DNA from: Isoetes taiwanensis
Taxonomy: Eukaryota > Streptophyta > Lycopodiopsida > Isoetales > Isoetaceae
Direction of reading: 5' to 3'
NCBI GenBank assembly: GCA_021234155.1
Contig: JAJEKV010000017.1
Coordinates: 16,598,416-16,662,415, forward strand
Length of the DNA stretch: 64,000 nucleotides
A model generated the notes under the pieces. The model searched no databases, had not been told where the DNA came from, and saw only the letters and a list, made by a program, of their open reading frames with translations. The translations under genes and the position numbers were made by a program. Shown piece by piece: positions 22,191 to 33,775 of this stretch. The stretch's first letter is position 1; each line of letters begins with the position of its first letter.

Positions 22191-22637
22191 CCGGTCACCC
22201 CGCGCCAAACACCTCTGGGTTGCGAACGCAGGCCCTTTTCGCGCGAGTTGACTCGAGTCGCCTGAATTCAGGGATAATTAACCCAATTTTAGTATTAAAA
22301 GATGTTAGAATGCTTAGAATTTGCTTAGAAAGAGGGTGTAGCACTTAATTTTTGTTAAAAGCAGCAAAAAGTAGTCAAGATTAGCCCACTTCGGTCACCC
22401 CGCGCCAAACGCCTCTGCGTCATGAACACAGGCCTCTTTTGCGCGAGTTGACCCGAGTCGACCATGTCTGACCGAAACTTGCCCACATTTGACTGCCATG
22501 TAGTGTTTCTTGACTTGTGTTTGCTTAGATTTGCACTTCACGTTACCTACTTTGGAGATCCGTAGCCTTAGAACATAGGTCTACCTGATCAAGAAGTCTT
22601 GTGCACGGAAACCTAGGCAGCCTTAGTCTATAAAAAG
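22191..22637 (+). promoter_or_regulatory. Double-hairpin, promoter-like block (LTR candidate)
   Basis: Two imperfect hairpins (22,191-22,260 and 22,391-22,463) begin CGGTCACCCCGCGCCAAAC and end in GCGCGAGTTGAC. They lie 200 bp apart and are followed by a TATA box (TATAAAAAG, 22,629-22,637), then a leader and an ORF-like region from 22,746. The same layout of two hairpins and a TATA-like sequence recurs at 61,316-61,690. This looks like the U3/promoter part of an unidentified retroelement. I could not find the matching second LTR in the window. Confidence 0.5.
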
Positions 22638-22745
22638 GGGGCCTCATTTGCCATTTTCTCTTCACCAACTTGCTCCCATCCTCTCAAGCGATTTTCCAGT
22701 CCTTTGTCAATCCTTCCAAACCATTTTCTGCACTCATCTCTGCTC

Positions 22746-24239
22746 AATGGCGCCCACGAACTTCATTCAATAGTACAACAGTGCCAACCACATCCGTGAT
22801 TTCCCTGCAGAGGAGGCGTTCCATGTGTTTGACCATCTCTTCGACCTCCATGCAATCCTGACTAGAACCCCTTATTACACAGATATAGTATGCCAGTATG
22901 ACCAGCAAGTCTTACCCTGGGAAGTCAACCTTCCCCCAAGGGGAGGAAAGTGGGTATCCTTAGAGTCGTTAAGCCAAGTCATAGGCGGGGGTTCTAGAGT
23001 CAAAGGTTAGATGTGGGAGAGAAGGAAGAATATGCCCGATTACATGAGTTGCAAAGCTCACAGCCATAGGTATGTCTCGGCACATGCGGCCCTTTCTTTG
23101 TTTATGCATTATAGGTCAAGTCGACAGGGTGGGGGAGCCTTCGATCCAACCCTTGGATCTTGCACCACTCAACACAAGGATGGTCCAGGGTCAGATCCAT
23201 GAGATTCATTCCTCAGAGTATATCTACCACGACATGACATCAGGGGCAGATCGAGCAAGATTATGAGCAGGAAGGGGAAGAAGGTCCAGATTGGGAGAGC
23301 AGAGAGGCAGCAGGAATGGAGAGGCAGATAGCAAGGCACGACGATGATATCAGGCAGGCCAACGAACCACCAATCGGCATTATAGCCCTATCGTCGATCA
23401 TGATCGAAGGGGAGGAGTACATCCTGGCAAACGACGTCCTCCATCTTCCATACTGCCTAGAGGAAGGGCTCAGGATCGACGAGCTCCTGGGTCTGTTTGC
23501 AAAGGAGCAGCAGAGCGACTTCATCGATTATTCATACCAGGAAGTCCCAAGAGAAGTAGCGGAGCGGCACTTTATGTCGGCGAGACGATGTCCGATGTCG
23601 CCGCATACGAATATATAAGGGAAATGTATCACCGGCAGCTGCCAGTCATCCCAGAAGAGGAGTTCCTAGCCATCCAAAGTAGGTTGTACAAATCAGAGAA
23701 GGGCCCAAGCTCCAGCCGATCTTTTCGATTGCGTAGCATATGGGAGGCATCTAGCAGCATCAATTTGGACAATGCGACCACCATGTGGAGGGATCACGAA
23801 GACCTCCTAGCACTGGACATCTACGGCAGAGTCGCTCAAAGGAAGGGCACAGGGTCACAGACGGCAGGATTGGGGAAGGCGCTTCGATACTATCTCCTGG
23901 TTCTTATCAAGGACAAATGATAGTCTTTCACAGGGAGTTCAGCCCACGGGGAGAGGAGGTCGTAGCGCTCTTGATAGCACTCTCAGGTTTTGGGCAGCAC
24001 GCCAAATTGAGCAGCAACATGGATCATATCATTATCTTCAAGAGATCCGTAGTACTCTACAACCTCGACTTCGCCAAGGGTCACTTGAGAGATGCACCAA
24101 TGACGGTCATCGCGGCTACAACACCTCCAGTTCCTCCACCTCAAATGACTCGAGCTCTCGAAAGTGGATCATCCAGGAACATCCTGCACAACGTCGGCAA
24201 GGGCCTCCGACCAAAGACGTGAAGAATTTCTTCAAGTAC
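22746..24239 (+). pseudogene. Broken ORF of unknown family downstream of the double-hairpin block
   Basis: An ATG at 22,746 opens MAPTNFIQ, hits TAG, then reads on (AEEAFHVFDHLFDLHAIL, VLPWEVNLPPRGGKWVSLES) to about 23,010. After frame changes the same protein seems to continue. 23,238-23,618 has GQIEQDYEQEGEEGPDWES, then IALSSIMIEGEEYILAND. 23,588-23,920 has IREMYHRQLPVIPEEEFLAI and RLYKSEKGPSSSRSFRLR. 23,800-24,239 has MIVFHREFSPRGEEVVALLI and ends near KDVKNFFKYMKGSRQ. Together that is about 480 residues in at least four frames. I recognise no domain. The position after a promoter-like block suggests an element-encoded protein, perhaps gag-like, but it has no zinc knuckle. Confidence 0.4.
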
Positions 24240-24490
24240 ATGAAGGGCTCTCGTCAATGAACATCCCTTACCCCACATGTCCCACTAGGTGTATAAAAAT
24301 GTTTTAAAACTTCCATGTACTATTATATATTTTTCTATAATGTACAAGTTTGATGTAACAATTATCATAACTCATTGTTGACTTATAAGTTGAATTTCAA
24401 CTTGATTTTTTTATAGCTAACAACAATTGACCTGTAAATGATATTATATGATGTATAACTTAAATAACAACATTGGTGACTAATACTTGC
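24240..24490. other. AT-rich gap with intron-like end
   Basis: AT-rich sequence ending in a splice-acceptor-like ACTTGCAG at about 24,486-24,493, just before the gag region of element A. Otherwise nothing is seen. The left boundary of element A must lie in or near here. Confidence 0.4.
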
Positions 24491-24539
24491 AGCCAGGGAC
24501 ATCGGCTCAAGGTCTCAAGGCTAGGGTCGGCAACACCAT

Positions 24540-25557
24540 TGGCAGCCCAGAAACCTGTCCGGTCGGGATGAAGACCAGGACTTGACAGTCGAAGCAGTCA
24601 ATAAAAGATTAACACATATGAGAAATCAAATGCAACACTTACTACAGTGGGCAACACCGCTAATGCACGCACAAGAATATGAGCTAGCACCATCTCCACC
24701 ACCGAGAGGTCTTGATGAAGCTCCTCAGCCGTTGAGGGAAGAAGCCCAGGGTCCCAAGAAGAACAGGAAGATGAAAAGAAGAAGCAGGAGGAGCCTATCT
24801 CCTTCCAGCTCTAGCAGATCAGAGATCTCAGATAATGAATCCCGAAGTAGCTCGGAGAGTGGGTCTGACACTTCTCAGGGCAGAGATAAGAATAGAAGAA
24901 TAGACAACTATTGAAAGAAGGCAGACAGTGCGATGAGTAATGTGTGGAAGACAAGAAAATTGGGTCAGTTCTCGGGCAAGGATAGGCCATGGATGGAGGC
25001 AGAGGCGTGGCTAGATGAAATGGAGGAATTTGAAAATTCTATGGAATGAAGGACAAGGACATAGGCAAGGTAGCAACAGCAAATCTAATTGGGCCAGCCA
25101 GAATTTGGTGGAATGGTTATGCCAAATTCAATAAGTTGAGGAGGAGGTTCAGAACCTTCAGCAAGGCATTCCGTAAGCATTATATCCCGAGATCCCATAC
25201 GAGTAGACAGATACATCAGTTTTATAGGTTGGATCAGAGCAACTTATCCGTGGCCAAGTACACTGAAGAGTTCATGAGACTTAGACTCAATGTCCCGGTT
25301 ACATCGAAGGGCTGAACATCAATATTAAGAGGTTGGTTCGAGCAATTAACCCAAGGACAGTCGGGGAGGCTGAGGATAAGTCCTTGAGCTTGGAAGAAGC
25401 GCTAGTAACTCCAAGGCAGGGGGACAGTATCAACCCAGGCAAGCACTCTCCACTCCAGCAGGGAGTCACTACCAAGGTAAATCAGACAGGAAGGGATCTT
25501 ATGGGGAACGCAAACAGTAGGAAGCATCAGGGGGCAAGTCAGTAAGATTCCTCTTAG
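24540..25557 (+). pseudogene. Element A gag remnant
   Basis: The first frame (to a stop near 24,914) has LTVEAVNKRLTHMRNQMQHL, a proline-rich stretch, then an Arg/Ser-rich tail (RRSRRSLSPSSSSR). The next stretch has GQFSGKDRPWMEAEAWLDEM, then a frame change, then LIGPARIWWNGY and FRKHYIPRSHTSRQIHQFYR. This is the usual retrotransposon gag core that packages the RNA. Stops and frame changes at about 24,914, 25,045 and 25,313 break it. The region just before protease is too damaged to judge whether a CCHC knuckle existed. Confidence 0.6.
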
Positions 25558-25642
25558 ACAGCATCCCCAAAGAGAAAAGACAAGAAGGCATAGAGAAGAA
25601 GTTGTGCTTGTGTACTTCCAGGGGCATCGACGATAACCGCCT

Positions 25643-27843
25643 TTGTTATGCAAAGGCATTAGCTGGGACCGGTGGGAGTCGCCAACCGAAGGGGATAGCG
25701 AGGAAGGCAACCAACAGGAACCCCAAGACTACATAGAAGGTCAGTGTAAAATCTGCGCTGCCATTGAGTCAAGGGAGGTTAAGAATCAGTCTATAGTCAT
25801 CACGGCAGAGGGAATCATAGATAGCAAGTCATATGTAGTCTTGATAGACACAGGTAGTTCCCATAACTTTGCCTCTCCAAGACTAGCTGCTCTCATGAAG
25901 AACAAGATTCTGAAGTCCAAGCCTCCAGTCAGCATGGCAAGCGGCGCGATCCGCCAGGAGAATTAGTTTTGACATAGACCTTAGTGGAAGCAAATGGCCT
26001 ATGGGTCATGGACATTGTGAAGTACGACTTGATAGTAGGAATGGAGTTCCTGAGGTCAGCGAAAGCTATGATAGACTGCGACAGGAGCGAGATCGTTATG
26101 ACGATGCCAAACCAGACTCGATACATAGTCAAAGGTAAGAAGGTAACTTCAACTATGCAGTATATCTCCATGAAGCAGCTGTAGAAAAGCATAATTAAAG
26201 ATAGGGTAGACTACATCCTCAGGCTAGAGGTAAGTGAGTCTAGTCAAGTGAAGAAAAGTGAGCCCAATTTGAGCCAGTTGCCTAGGCCAGTAGCAAGGCT
26301 CATAAAGGAGTTTTGTGATGTATTCACAGATGAAATCCGTCAGCTACCACCGTATAGGGGCGTGGAGTGTGAGATCACACTAGCACCAGATGCTAAGCCT
26401 ACCAGCAAGGCCCCCTATAGGATGACTCTAGAGCTAATTGAGCTCAAGTGCTTGAGCTCGGGTTCATCAGGGCAAGTGCGTCACCCTTCGGGGCACCAAT
26501 CCTTTTTGTGAAGAAAAAGGATGGGAGTTTGAGAATGTGCATAGATTACCGTCAATTGAATAAGCAAATGGTAAAGAATAAATATGCCTTGCCCAGGGCA
26601 GATCATTTGATGGATTAGCTGCAAGGAGCAAAGGTTTTCCTCAAAATTGATATAAGGTCAGGTTATCACCAGATAAGGATCAAGGAAGAAGATATCCACA
26701 AAATCGCTTTCAGATGAGTTCACGATAATGTCTTTTAACTTATCGAATGCTCTAGCAACGTTCATGAGGCTAATGAATGACATCTTCAGAGAAGTTTTGG
26801 ACGAGTTCATCATCGTCTTCTTCGACGACATCCTCATCTACAACAAGTCAATTAAAGAGCATGTCGTACATTTAAGGAGAGTGCTAGAGAAGTTAAGGCG
26901 GCATCGATTATATGGCAAACTCTCAAAGTGCCACTTTGCAACAGGTAGGGTGGAATACTTGGGGTATGTAGTTACAGCCGAAGGAATCTCAATAGATCCG
27001 GTGAAGATAGAAACCATAGTGGATTGGCCAGCACCGAGGAATGTGGGAGAAGTAAGAAGCTTCCTTGGCTTGGCATGGTACTATCGCAAGTTCGTTAAGG
27101 ACTTCGCGAAGTGGGCGTCCCCTTTGTCGGACCTCACTAAGAATAAGAAGGTGAAAGATTGGGTGCAACATTGGCTTGAGAATGTCCAATGCTCTTTTGA
27201 GAAGCTCAAAGAGGCACTAACCACAGCACCAGTTCTTACCCTCCCGGATCCAAGCAAGGACAAGTTAGTGGTAACGGATGCTAGTAAACTAGTGACAGGA
27301 GGAGTCCTTATGCAGGAAGGAAGGGTAGTTGCGTATGATTCAAAAAAGATGAATGATGCCAAGAGCGCTACCCGATGCACGACCAGGAGCTCTTGGCTAT
27401 AATGAGAGCCCTAAGGATCTGGAGGCACTACTTGTTGGGTAGAAAGTTCCAATTGGACACAGACCACCAAAGCCTCCGGTATATCTTTATGCAACCACTC
27501 CTAAATCTGAGACAAAGGAGGTGGATGGAATTCCTCGAAGAATACGACTTTGAGATAGTCTACAAACCGAGGAAGTTGAATATGGTTGCGGATGCACTCT
27601 CTCGAAGGCCATTAGAGACAAGAGTCCATTGCAATGCCATATCGACACTCACTAGTGAGTATAGCAAAAAGATAGAAGAGACGTTGTCATCGGACCGTGA
27701 CTTCAAACAAGTATGGGCAAGCCCTTCTAAAGAGGCAAGAATAGATAAAGAGAGGGAAATCTTCAAGCATTTTAAGAAGGAAGGTAACCGATTATATCAT
27801 AAGAACAAATTGTGTGTACCAGAGTCATCAAGGGTCAGAAGTT
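25643..27843 (+). pseudogene. Element A protease, reverse transcriptase and RNase H remnant
   Basis: Protease is recognisable at about 25,830-25,900 by VVLIDTGSSHNFAS, with the catalytic DTG, and downstream by DLIVGMEFL. RT begins near 26,340 (LPPYRGVECEITLAP) and continues with [20 protein letters not shown]. It contains a stop at 26,616-26,618 and a frame break near 26,716. It resumes with FNLSNALATFMRLMNDIF and the catalytic FFDD at 26,818-26,829. RNase H follows, with another frame change near 27,375 (HDQELLAIMRALRIWRHYLL, TDHQSLRYIF, MVADALSRRP). The order is protease-RT-RNase H, the gypsy arrangement. It is not translatable as it stands. Confidence 0.8.
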
Positions 27844-27869
27844 GATACTCCATGACACACACAATAAGT

Positions 27870-28454
27870 CCAATAGCCGGGCATGCAAGTTTCATGAAAA
27901 CCTATTTTAAGATCAAAAGTAGCTACTTTTGACCTGGCATGAAGAAGAAGATAGTTAAGTATATTCGAGAGTGCCAGCTATGTCAGCAGACGAAGGCGGA
28001 GCAACTCCGAATTCCTGGAGCATTAGAGCCATTGCCTGTGCCGAATGTGAAATGGGAGGTCATCAGCATGGACTTTATCACAGGGCTCGCAAGAACCATA
28101 AGAGGCAAAGATGCCTTGATGGTAGTAGTGGACAAATTGTCAAAGATGGCACATTTTGTGCCATGTAGGACAACGGACACGGCGTTAGATACCGCCGTAT
28201 TGTTCACTAAGGAGATTTTACGACTCCACGGGATGCCAAGAGATATAATTTTGGATAGAGATTCAAAGTTCATGAGCGCATTCTGGCAAGACTTGTTTAG
28301 CACGATTCAGACGAAGCTCTCCATGAGTACGACGTATCATCCTCAGACGGATGGGCAGACGGAGCGCACGAATCGGATCATAGAAGATATGTTGAGGAAC
28401 TATGTCTGGAACAAGCAATCTAAGTGGGACGATTTCATTCACTTGGTGGAATTT
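27870..28454 (+). pseudogene. Element A integrase, 5' part
   Basis: Contains the second half of the zinc-binding region (IRECQLCQQTKAE), then the catalytic core: MDFITGLARTIRG, ILDRDSKF and YHPQTDGQTERTNRIIEDML, which supply the D, D and E positions. It ends at LVEF, where element B begins. The protein joins element DNA to the genome. The reading frame resumes exactly at 34,377 after the five-base duplication. Confidence 0.85.
28450..28454 (+). repeat. Target-site duplication of element B, left (AATTT)
   Basis: AATTT here and at 34,372-34,376 flank element B. Removing element B and one copy restores the integrase frame across the junction (GTG GAA TTT GCC TAT), which confirms both boundaries. 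Confidence 0.9.
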
Positions 28455-29129
28455 TGTTACGGCTTAACGCCGGCTTGGGGGAGTGGCTCAAGTGCAACAC
28501 AACCGGAGTTAATGTCTTGAATGCTAGCGAATAATAGTTAAGGGAGTTAAGGGTAGTTTAACCTTTAAGGATCAACCTATGGGTTTTGATAGTTAAGATT
28601 AATATCTTAAAATTAAGAACCAATGGTCAACATTTTATTTAAAAAGGGCCTGGCTGATAACGGGTCGCGGCCCCTTCAGTCGAAACTGCCTAAAACGCGC
28701 ATCAGAGCTCTCGATGTTCCCGGATTCAAGGGAAAAGGGCCGAATCGGTTTTTCTGCAGGTTGAATCACTGATATTAATAGCCGAATCTCAATTATTTAG
28801 GATGTTTTGCCTTTTGAAGATAATTTGGGTTCAGGAAAAGGATGATTCCGGAAATAGTTTCCTTCTGCCTTTAAATACAACTATCCTTCTTAACCTAAAT
28901 CAGAATTCCGCTGAGTTCTTTGAGAGGTCTCTGGAATCGCTGAAGCCATCGTTGATTCAGTTAGACTTTGTGTTGATTTTTCTTCCGGTTTGTGGTCGTA
29001 GAGTGAGATAACGATTTCTTGCTCTAAAGTTTGAGCCCGGTTGGGTGGTTAATCCCTTCTAAAGAGTGACGCGGAGTTTGTTGTCAGTTTTTTTTAGTTG
29101 TTTGAATTGGTTGGATTACCTTCATTGTA
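28455..29129 (+). repeat. Element B 5' LTR (675 bp)
   Basis: Starts TGTTACGG and ends CATTGTA. A TTTAAATA sequence near 28,870 is a candidate TATA-like site. Compared with the 3' LTR it retains an 80-bp block (about 28,894-28,973) that is missing there. Confidence 0.9.
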
Positions 29130-29136
29130 TCAATTT

Positions 29137-29148
29137 TGGTATCAGAGC
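29137..29148 (+). other. Element B primer-binding site (initiator Met tRNA)
   Basis: TGGTATCAGAGC, seven bases after the 5' LTR, is the common plant retrotransposon primer site complementary to the 3' end of initiator methionine tRNA. It starts minus-strand DNA synthesis. Confidence 0.9.
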
Positions 29149-29171
29149 TTACCGTTCTTGAACCTGTAACG

Positions 29172-29999
29172 ATGGCTCACCGTTACAATATCTCTGAAGA
29201 GCAATACCAGTAGGCTTTAAGAACTGCTGACTTTATCGCTACTCAGATAGCGTTACCACAGCCTACATCCCCAGAAGATTATCAGTATAAACTAGAGCAG
29301 ATTGCTCTACTCTATGGCTTCCTTCCCAGTAATGCCCAGCCACCTCCATTACCTAGAGATCCTCCACCTGCTCATCCACCACCACCTGAAAATCCGCCGC
29401 CAGATACTGGCAACCCAGATCCTTTGATGACTGCTGAAACTGATATGGCAATTAAGAGGAATAAGGCTCCTAAATGGTTGGAAAAAGTTGATCTGCCATA
29501 CTTTACTGGCGGAGCGTCTGTTAAGCCAATGCAAGTAATAAGTTTCCTGGGGATATGGGAAAAGTTCTTTGAGAGAGTTAATGCGACCGAACAAGAAAAA
29601 CTGCAAGCCATGGACACATATTTAGATGAACAAGCTCAAGTTTGGTGGCAAGGTCGCAGATTGATGCAGCCTGAAGTTAACTCATGGGCAGTTTTTCGTA
29701 GTGCATTTGAAGCCCATTACCTACCAGCAAACTATTACAGGATATTGCAAAAAGAATGGGACCTTGTTAAACAGGATGATGGAGAAACAGTGTCCGAATA
29801 TTACATGAAATTTAGTCATCTGGGTTCACAAGTTAGGAACTTGGGTGAACACGAACTCTTAAGGAAGTTTGTGAATGGGTTGAGGGAGGACATATTTGCA
29901 GAGTTAGATCTTATTGAACCAGTCAATATGGAAGATGCAATTAAGAAAGCAGGAGCTGCAGAACGAAAGTTGAACCCCAAGGCTCGTATAAGTTGGTAA
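29172..29999 (+). pseudogene. Element B gag (one in-frame stop)
   Basis: The ATG at 29,172 opens MAHRYNISEEQYQ. A TAG at 29,211-29,213 (codon 14) interrupts it, and the same frame then runs to 29,999. It has a proline-rich linker (PPPLPRDPPPAHPPPPENPP), then the gag core with WLEKVDLPYFTGGA, AQVWWQGR and FEAHYLPANYYR. The product would form the virus-like particle. No CCHC zinc knuckle is present between the core and the protease, which is unusual. The TAG most simply comes from CAG or another Gln/Trp codon by transition. The pol frame overlaps the end in the -1 direction over about 55 bp. Confidence 0.85.
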
Positions 30000-32900
30000 A
30001 TAAAGGAAAGCTTGCAGCCATTGAACAGGAAAAAGGGAGACTGCAAATTGCATACCTAAAGAATTTGTCAGAAGACGATACAGGGTCTTCGGAAGCATGG
30101 TTGTTTAAGATGAAAGGTTCAGTAAAAGGTCAAGATGTGACTGTTTTACTTGATGATGGTTCAACACATGACTTTATCTCGCAGGACTTGGTGTACAAAT
30201 TAGGATTACCTATCTGTGATTTGCAAACAAAAATCACAGTGGTGCAGGGTTTGAAAGGCCCTAGGAACCAGTGTGACAAATATGTGGTAGCTCTCATTCA
30301 AATAGGGCAGTACTCTGAAGAAAGAGTCTTGATTATGGCTCCTCTAGGAACTATGGATGTGATATTAGGAATTGGATGGCGAGAGCAGTATGATGCCCGA
30401 CCTAATTATAGGGAAAAGACAGTAACTATAATGGTTGAAGGGCAACCCTTGAAGCTGTGTACAGATTCTACATCTCAAGCTGAACCCCTACTGACATACT
30501 CTGAAACTAAGAAGTTAATACGGGACGAAGCTGAATCATACTTTATTTACTTGAGAAACTCTGACCCTCCATCACAGGTGCCTCTCGAGTTGTACAGTTT
30601 TCTGAGACAATTCGACGATCTCTTCAAAGATGAGGAAACTTTAGATCTACCTCCTCATCGTCCAGAGGATCATGCTATACAGTTGCAAGAAAACGCTAAA
30701 CCTCCAAACAGGGCGCCTTATAGAGTCAGCCATTTTGAGAAATTAGAGCTTGAGAAACAGATAGCAGAGATGTTAGAACGACAGCTAATACGGCCAAGCT
30801 GTTCCCCTTTTGGTGCACCTGTTATTCTTATCAAAAAGAAAGACAAGGGATATAGAATGTGTGTGGATTATAGAGCTCTTAATAAGTTGACTGTTAAAGA
30901 TAAATTCCCAGTGCCCAGAGCAGATGACTTATTTGATGAATTACGTGGTGCTTGCATATTTAGCAAAATTGATTTGAAATCAGGATATCATCAAATCCGA
31001 ATAAAGGAAGAAGACATTGGTAAAACGGCATTCAGAACAACTTTTGATCACTATGAGTTTCGTGTAATGCCTTTTGGTTTGACTAATGCTCCGGCAACTT
31101 TCTGTCGACTTATGGGGAGAGTTCTAGCACCTGTTTTAGGGAAAAGTGTTGTAGTCTTCTTTGACGATATACTTATATATAGTAGAACTATTGAGGAGCA
31201 TAAGCAACACCTTCAACAGGTTTTTGATCTTCTGAGGCAAAATAAGTTGTTTGTTAATGAGTCCAAAAGCAGGTTCTTTATGCAAGAAGTTGGATATTTA
31301 GGTCATATCATATCCAAAGAAGGCATACGGATGGATCCCGAAAAGATTAGGGTTATTATTGATTGGCCACGGCCTGAAAATCTCAAGGATTTACGATCTT
31401 TTGTGCAGTTGTGCAGTTACTACCGAAGATTTGTGAAGGATTTTGCAAAAATAACCCTTCCTCTTAGCAGGTTTTTAAAGAAAGATACCCCCTTTGTTTG
31501 GAATTCGGAAGCCGAGGAAGCTTTCCGAATTTTAAAAGAGAGTATGGCAACTGAACTAGTGTTAGTACTGCCTGACTGGAATAAGCCTTTTACAGTTTGT
31601 TCCGATGCAAGTGGAAATGCTATTGGCGCAGTACTGATGCAAGATGGACACCCATTAGCTTATGTCAGCCGAATGCTCAAACCTTTAGAGCAAAAGTATA
31701 GTACTTATGAAAAGGAATTGATTGCCTTAGTTCATGCCCTTAAGAAGTGGAGACATTATCTTATGGGATCTAAGTTTGTAGCTCGCTTTGATCAGCAAAG
31801 TTTGAAACATATACAAACACAGGACATTATCAATGCACGGCAATTAAAGCTCATTGACACTATAAAGGATTTTGAAGGGATGAAGCTTGAATATAAGCCT
31901 GGGAAGGAGAACCAGGTTGCAGATGCATTAAGTCGGATAAGTATTCAAGCTATATCTGTAGCAGAATTTGTTGATTTGGAACCTATGAAAAAAGAATATG
32001 TAAGCGATCCCTCCTTTGCTACTCCATATGCACAGGTACAAAAGGATGGAAGAGATCCTTTGGCAGAGTACAGGATTCATAATGGGTTATTACTCTACTG
32101 AAATCGTACTTGTGTTACACAAGCATACAGGTTGAAGGTTATACAGGAATGTCATGAACCTCCATATTCTGGTCATAGAGGAATTCAAGCTACTTTGGCA
32201 ACCGTTAAAAGACGTTTCTTTTGGCCAAAGCTTGAAAGGGATGTAAGAAAATATGTCGAAGCATGTCTTATTTGTCAACAAGTAAAAGCTTCTACTGGTA
32301 AGCCTGCAGGGTTAGTACAGCCTTTGCCTATTCCAGAAAAGCCATGGAAGCATATCACCATGGATTTCATTCAAGGGTTACCAAAGACTATCCACAAGAA
32401 TGATCAAATTTGGACAGTAGTAGACAGGTTGTCTAAACAGGCTCATTTTATTCCTTGTAAATCTAGCATGACTGCTCCGCAAGCAAGTAAGATTTTCTTA
32501 AAGGAAATATTTAAGGTCCATGGGATGCCAGATGCAATCGTAACAGATAGGGATCCCCTATTCTGTAGCAAATTTTGGGGTGGACTTATGAAAAACTTAG
32601 GCACGACTCTAAAGTATTCCACTGCATACCATCCCCAAACGGATGGCCAGACTGAGGTAGTAAATCGAGTTATTGAGGATATGCTGAGATTTTATGTTGC
32701 TGAAAGGAAAAGTCAGTGGGAAGAATATCTTTATCTCTTGGAGTTTGCCTATAATAACACGGTACACTCAGTTACCCAAAGAACTCCTTTTGAAGTAGTG
32801 TACAGATATTCTTTGGAATCCCCAATTGCGAAACTTGGTGGAGAAGTACCTGCTTCCGATGAAGCCACTACGGACTTTGCAGATATCTTGCGAGAGGTAA

Positions 32901-33430
32901 AAGCTCGAATCCAGAAAAGTCAAGAATTGATGGTTTCCAAACTTGCAAAGAAACGAAAAAGGGCTGAGTACAAAAAAGATCAATGGGTTTGGATTCATCT
33001 TCCAAAGAAGCGTCTACGGAAGATGGGTAATCGGTATGTAAAACTGGCTCCTAGGTATTATGGTCCATTCCAAGTTGACGACAAAGTAGGTGAGAATGCT
33101 TACCGTTTACATTTATATAGGAAATGGACTAACTTGCACCCAGTTTTTAATGTGGGAATACTGAAACCCTATAAGGGAAGTGAAATTTCTCCTGAGATTT
33201 TGCAGAGAATGGAGCAATCGGAACCTCCCAACATTAAAGATGACGAAGAGGTGTTGGAACCGGAGAAAATATTGACACACCAAGATAAGGAGACTAGAAT
33301 TTCCTCTTATCGAAGGTATCTCGTGAAATTTAAATTTCATCCGTCCACCGATGCGGTATGGTATTCTAAGACTCAATTAAAAGAATACAATTCCTTGGTG
33401 GAGGAATATGAAAGAACTTTGCAAGAATAA
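29945..33430 (+). pseudogene. Element B pol: protease, RT, RNase H, integrase, chromodomain
   Basis: One frame, opening at 29,945, holds the whole polyprotein apart from a single TGA at 32,099-32,101. Protease reads LLDDGSTHDF (catalytic region 30,152-30,160; DDG instead of the usual DSG/DTG). RT has SPFGAPVILIKKKDKGYRMC, then FFDD at 31,157-31,168. RNase H has CSDASGNAIGAVLMQDG and KWRHYLMGSKF. Integrase has an HHCC zinc site (H...H, then CLICQQ), MDFIQGLPKT, VTDRDPLF and YHPQTDGQTE. The C-terminus (about 33,245-33,420) resembles a chromodomain (EPEKIL, YLVKFKFHPSTDAVW), which would steer insertion to marked chromatin. The TGA falls between RNase H and integrase, where TGG is the likely ancestor. 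Unlike element A it is almost intact. Confidence 0.92.
32099..32101 (+). other. Single TGA interrupting element B pol
   Basis: The only stop in an otherwise open pol of about 1,160 codons. Upstream and downstream parts are in the same frame. A G-to-A change of a Trp codon would explain it. Confidence 0.85.
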
Positions 33431-33761
33431 TAGGCAAAGTTCACAGACCTTCAAACATTATATTTGGAATTCCATATTATTATATTTGCAATTGCTTTAT
33501 TTAAATACGTAAGTATTGCTATGCATAGTATTATTAAGTTCTTTACCAACGATTGTAAAGAAATTAAGACCTCTAACTGAATTGAGGTCATCCCTAACGG
33601 AAAAGGGAACGAAAATCCTCTAAAGGAATTGAGGTCATTTCTAACTGAATTGAAATGAGAAATTCGTAACCTCTAAAGGAACTGAGGTTATCGAAATAAA
33701 TATCCTTAGACGAATAAGGATAGACAATTTTTCCTCGAGGTTAACGCGGACGTTTAACCTC

Positions 33762-33774
33762 GGGAAGGGAAGGA
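33762..33774 (+). other. Element B polypurine tract
   Basis: GGGAAGGGAAGGA directly precedes the 3' LTR and would prime plus-strand synthesis. Confidence 0.85.
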
Positions 33775-33775
33775 T

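Noticed and set aside
22191-24239. The 5' LTR of element A
   Set aside because: Element A's LTR begins TGTGACGTTCC and matches only 37,879-39,481 and 51,698-60,430. The 22-kb block shares none of that sequence.
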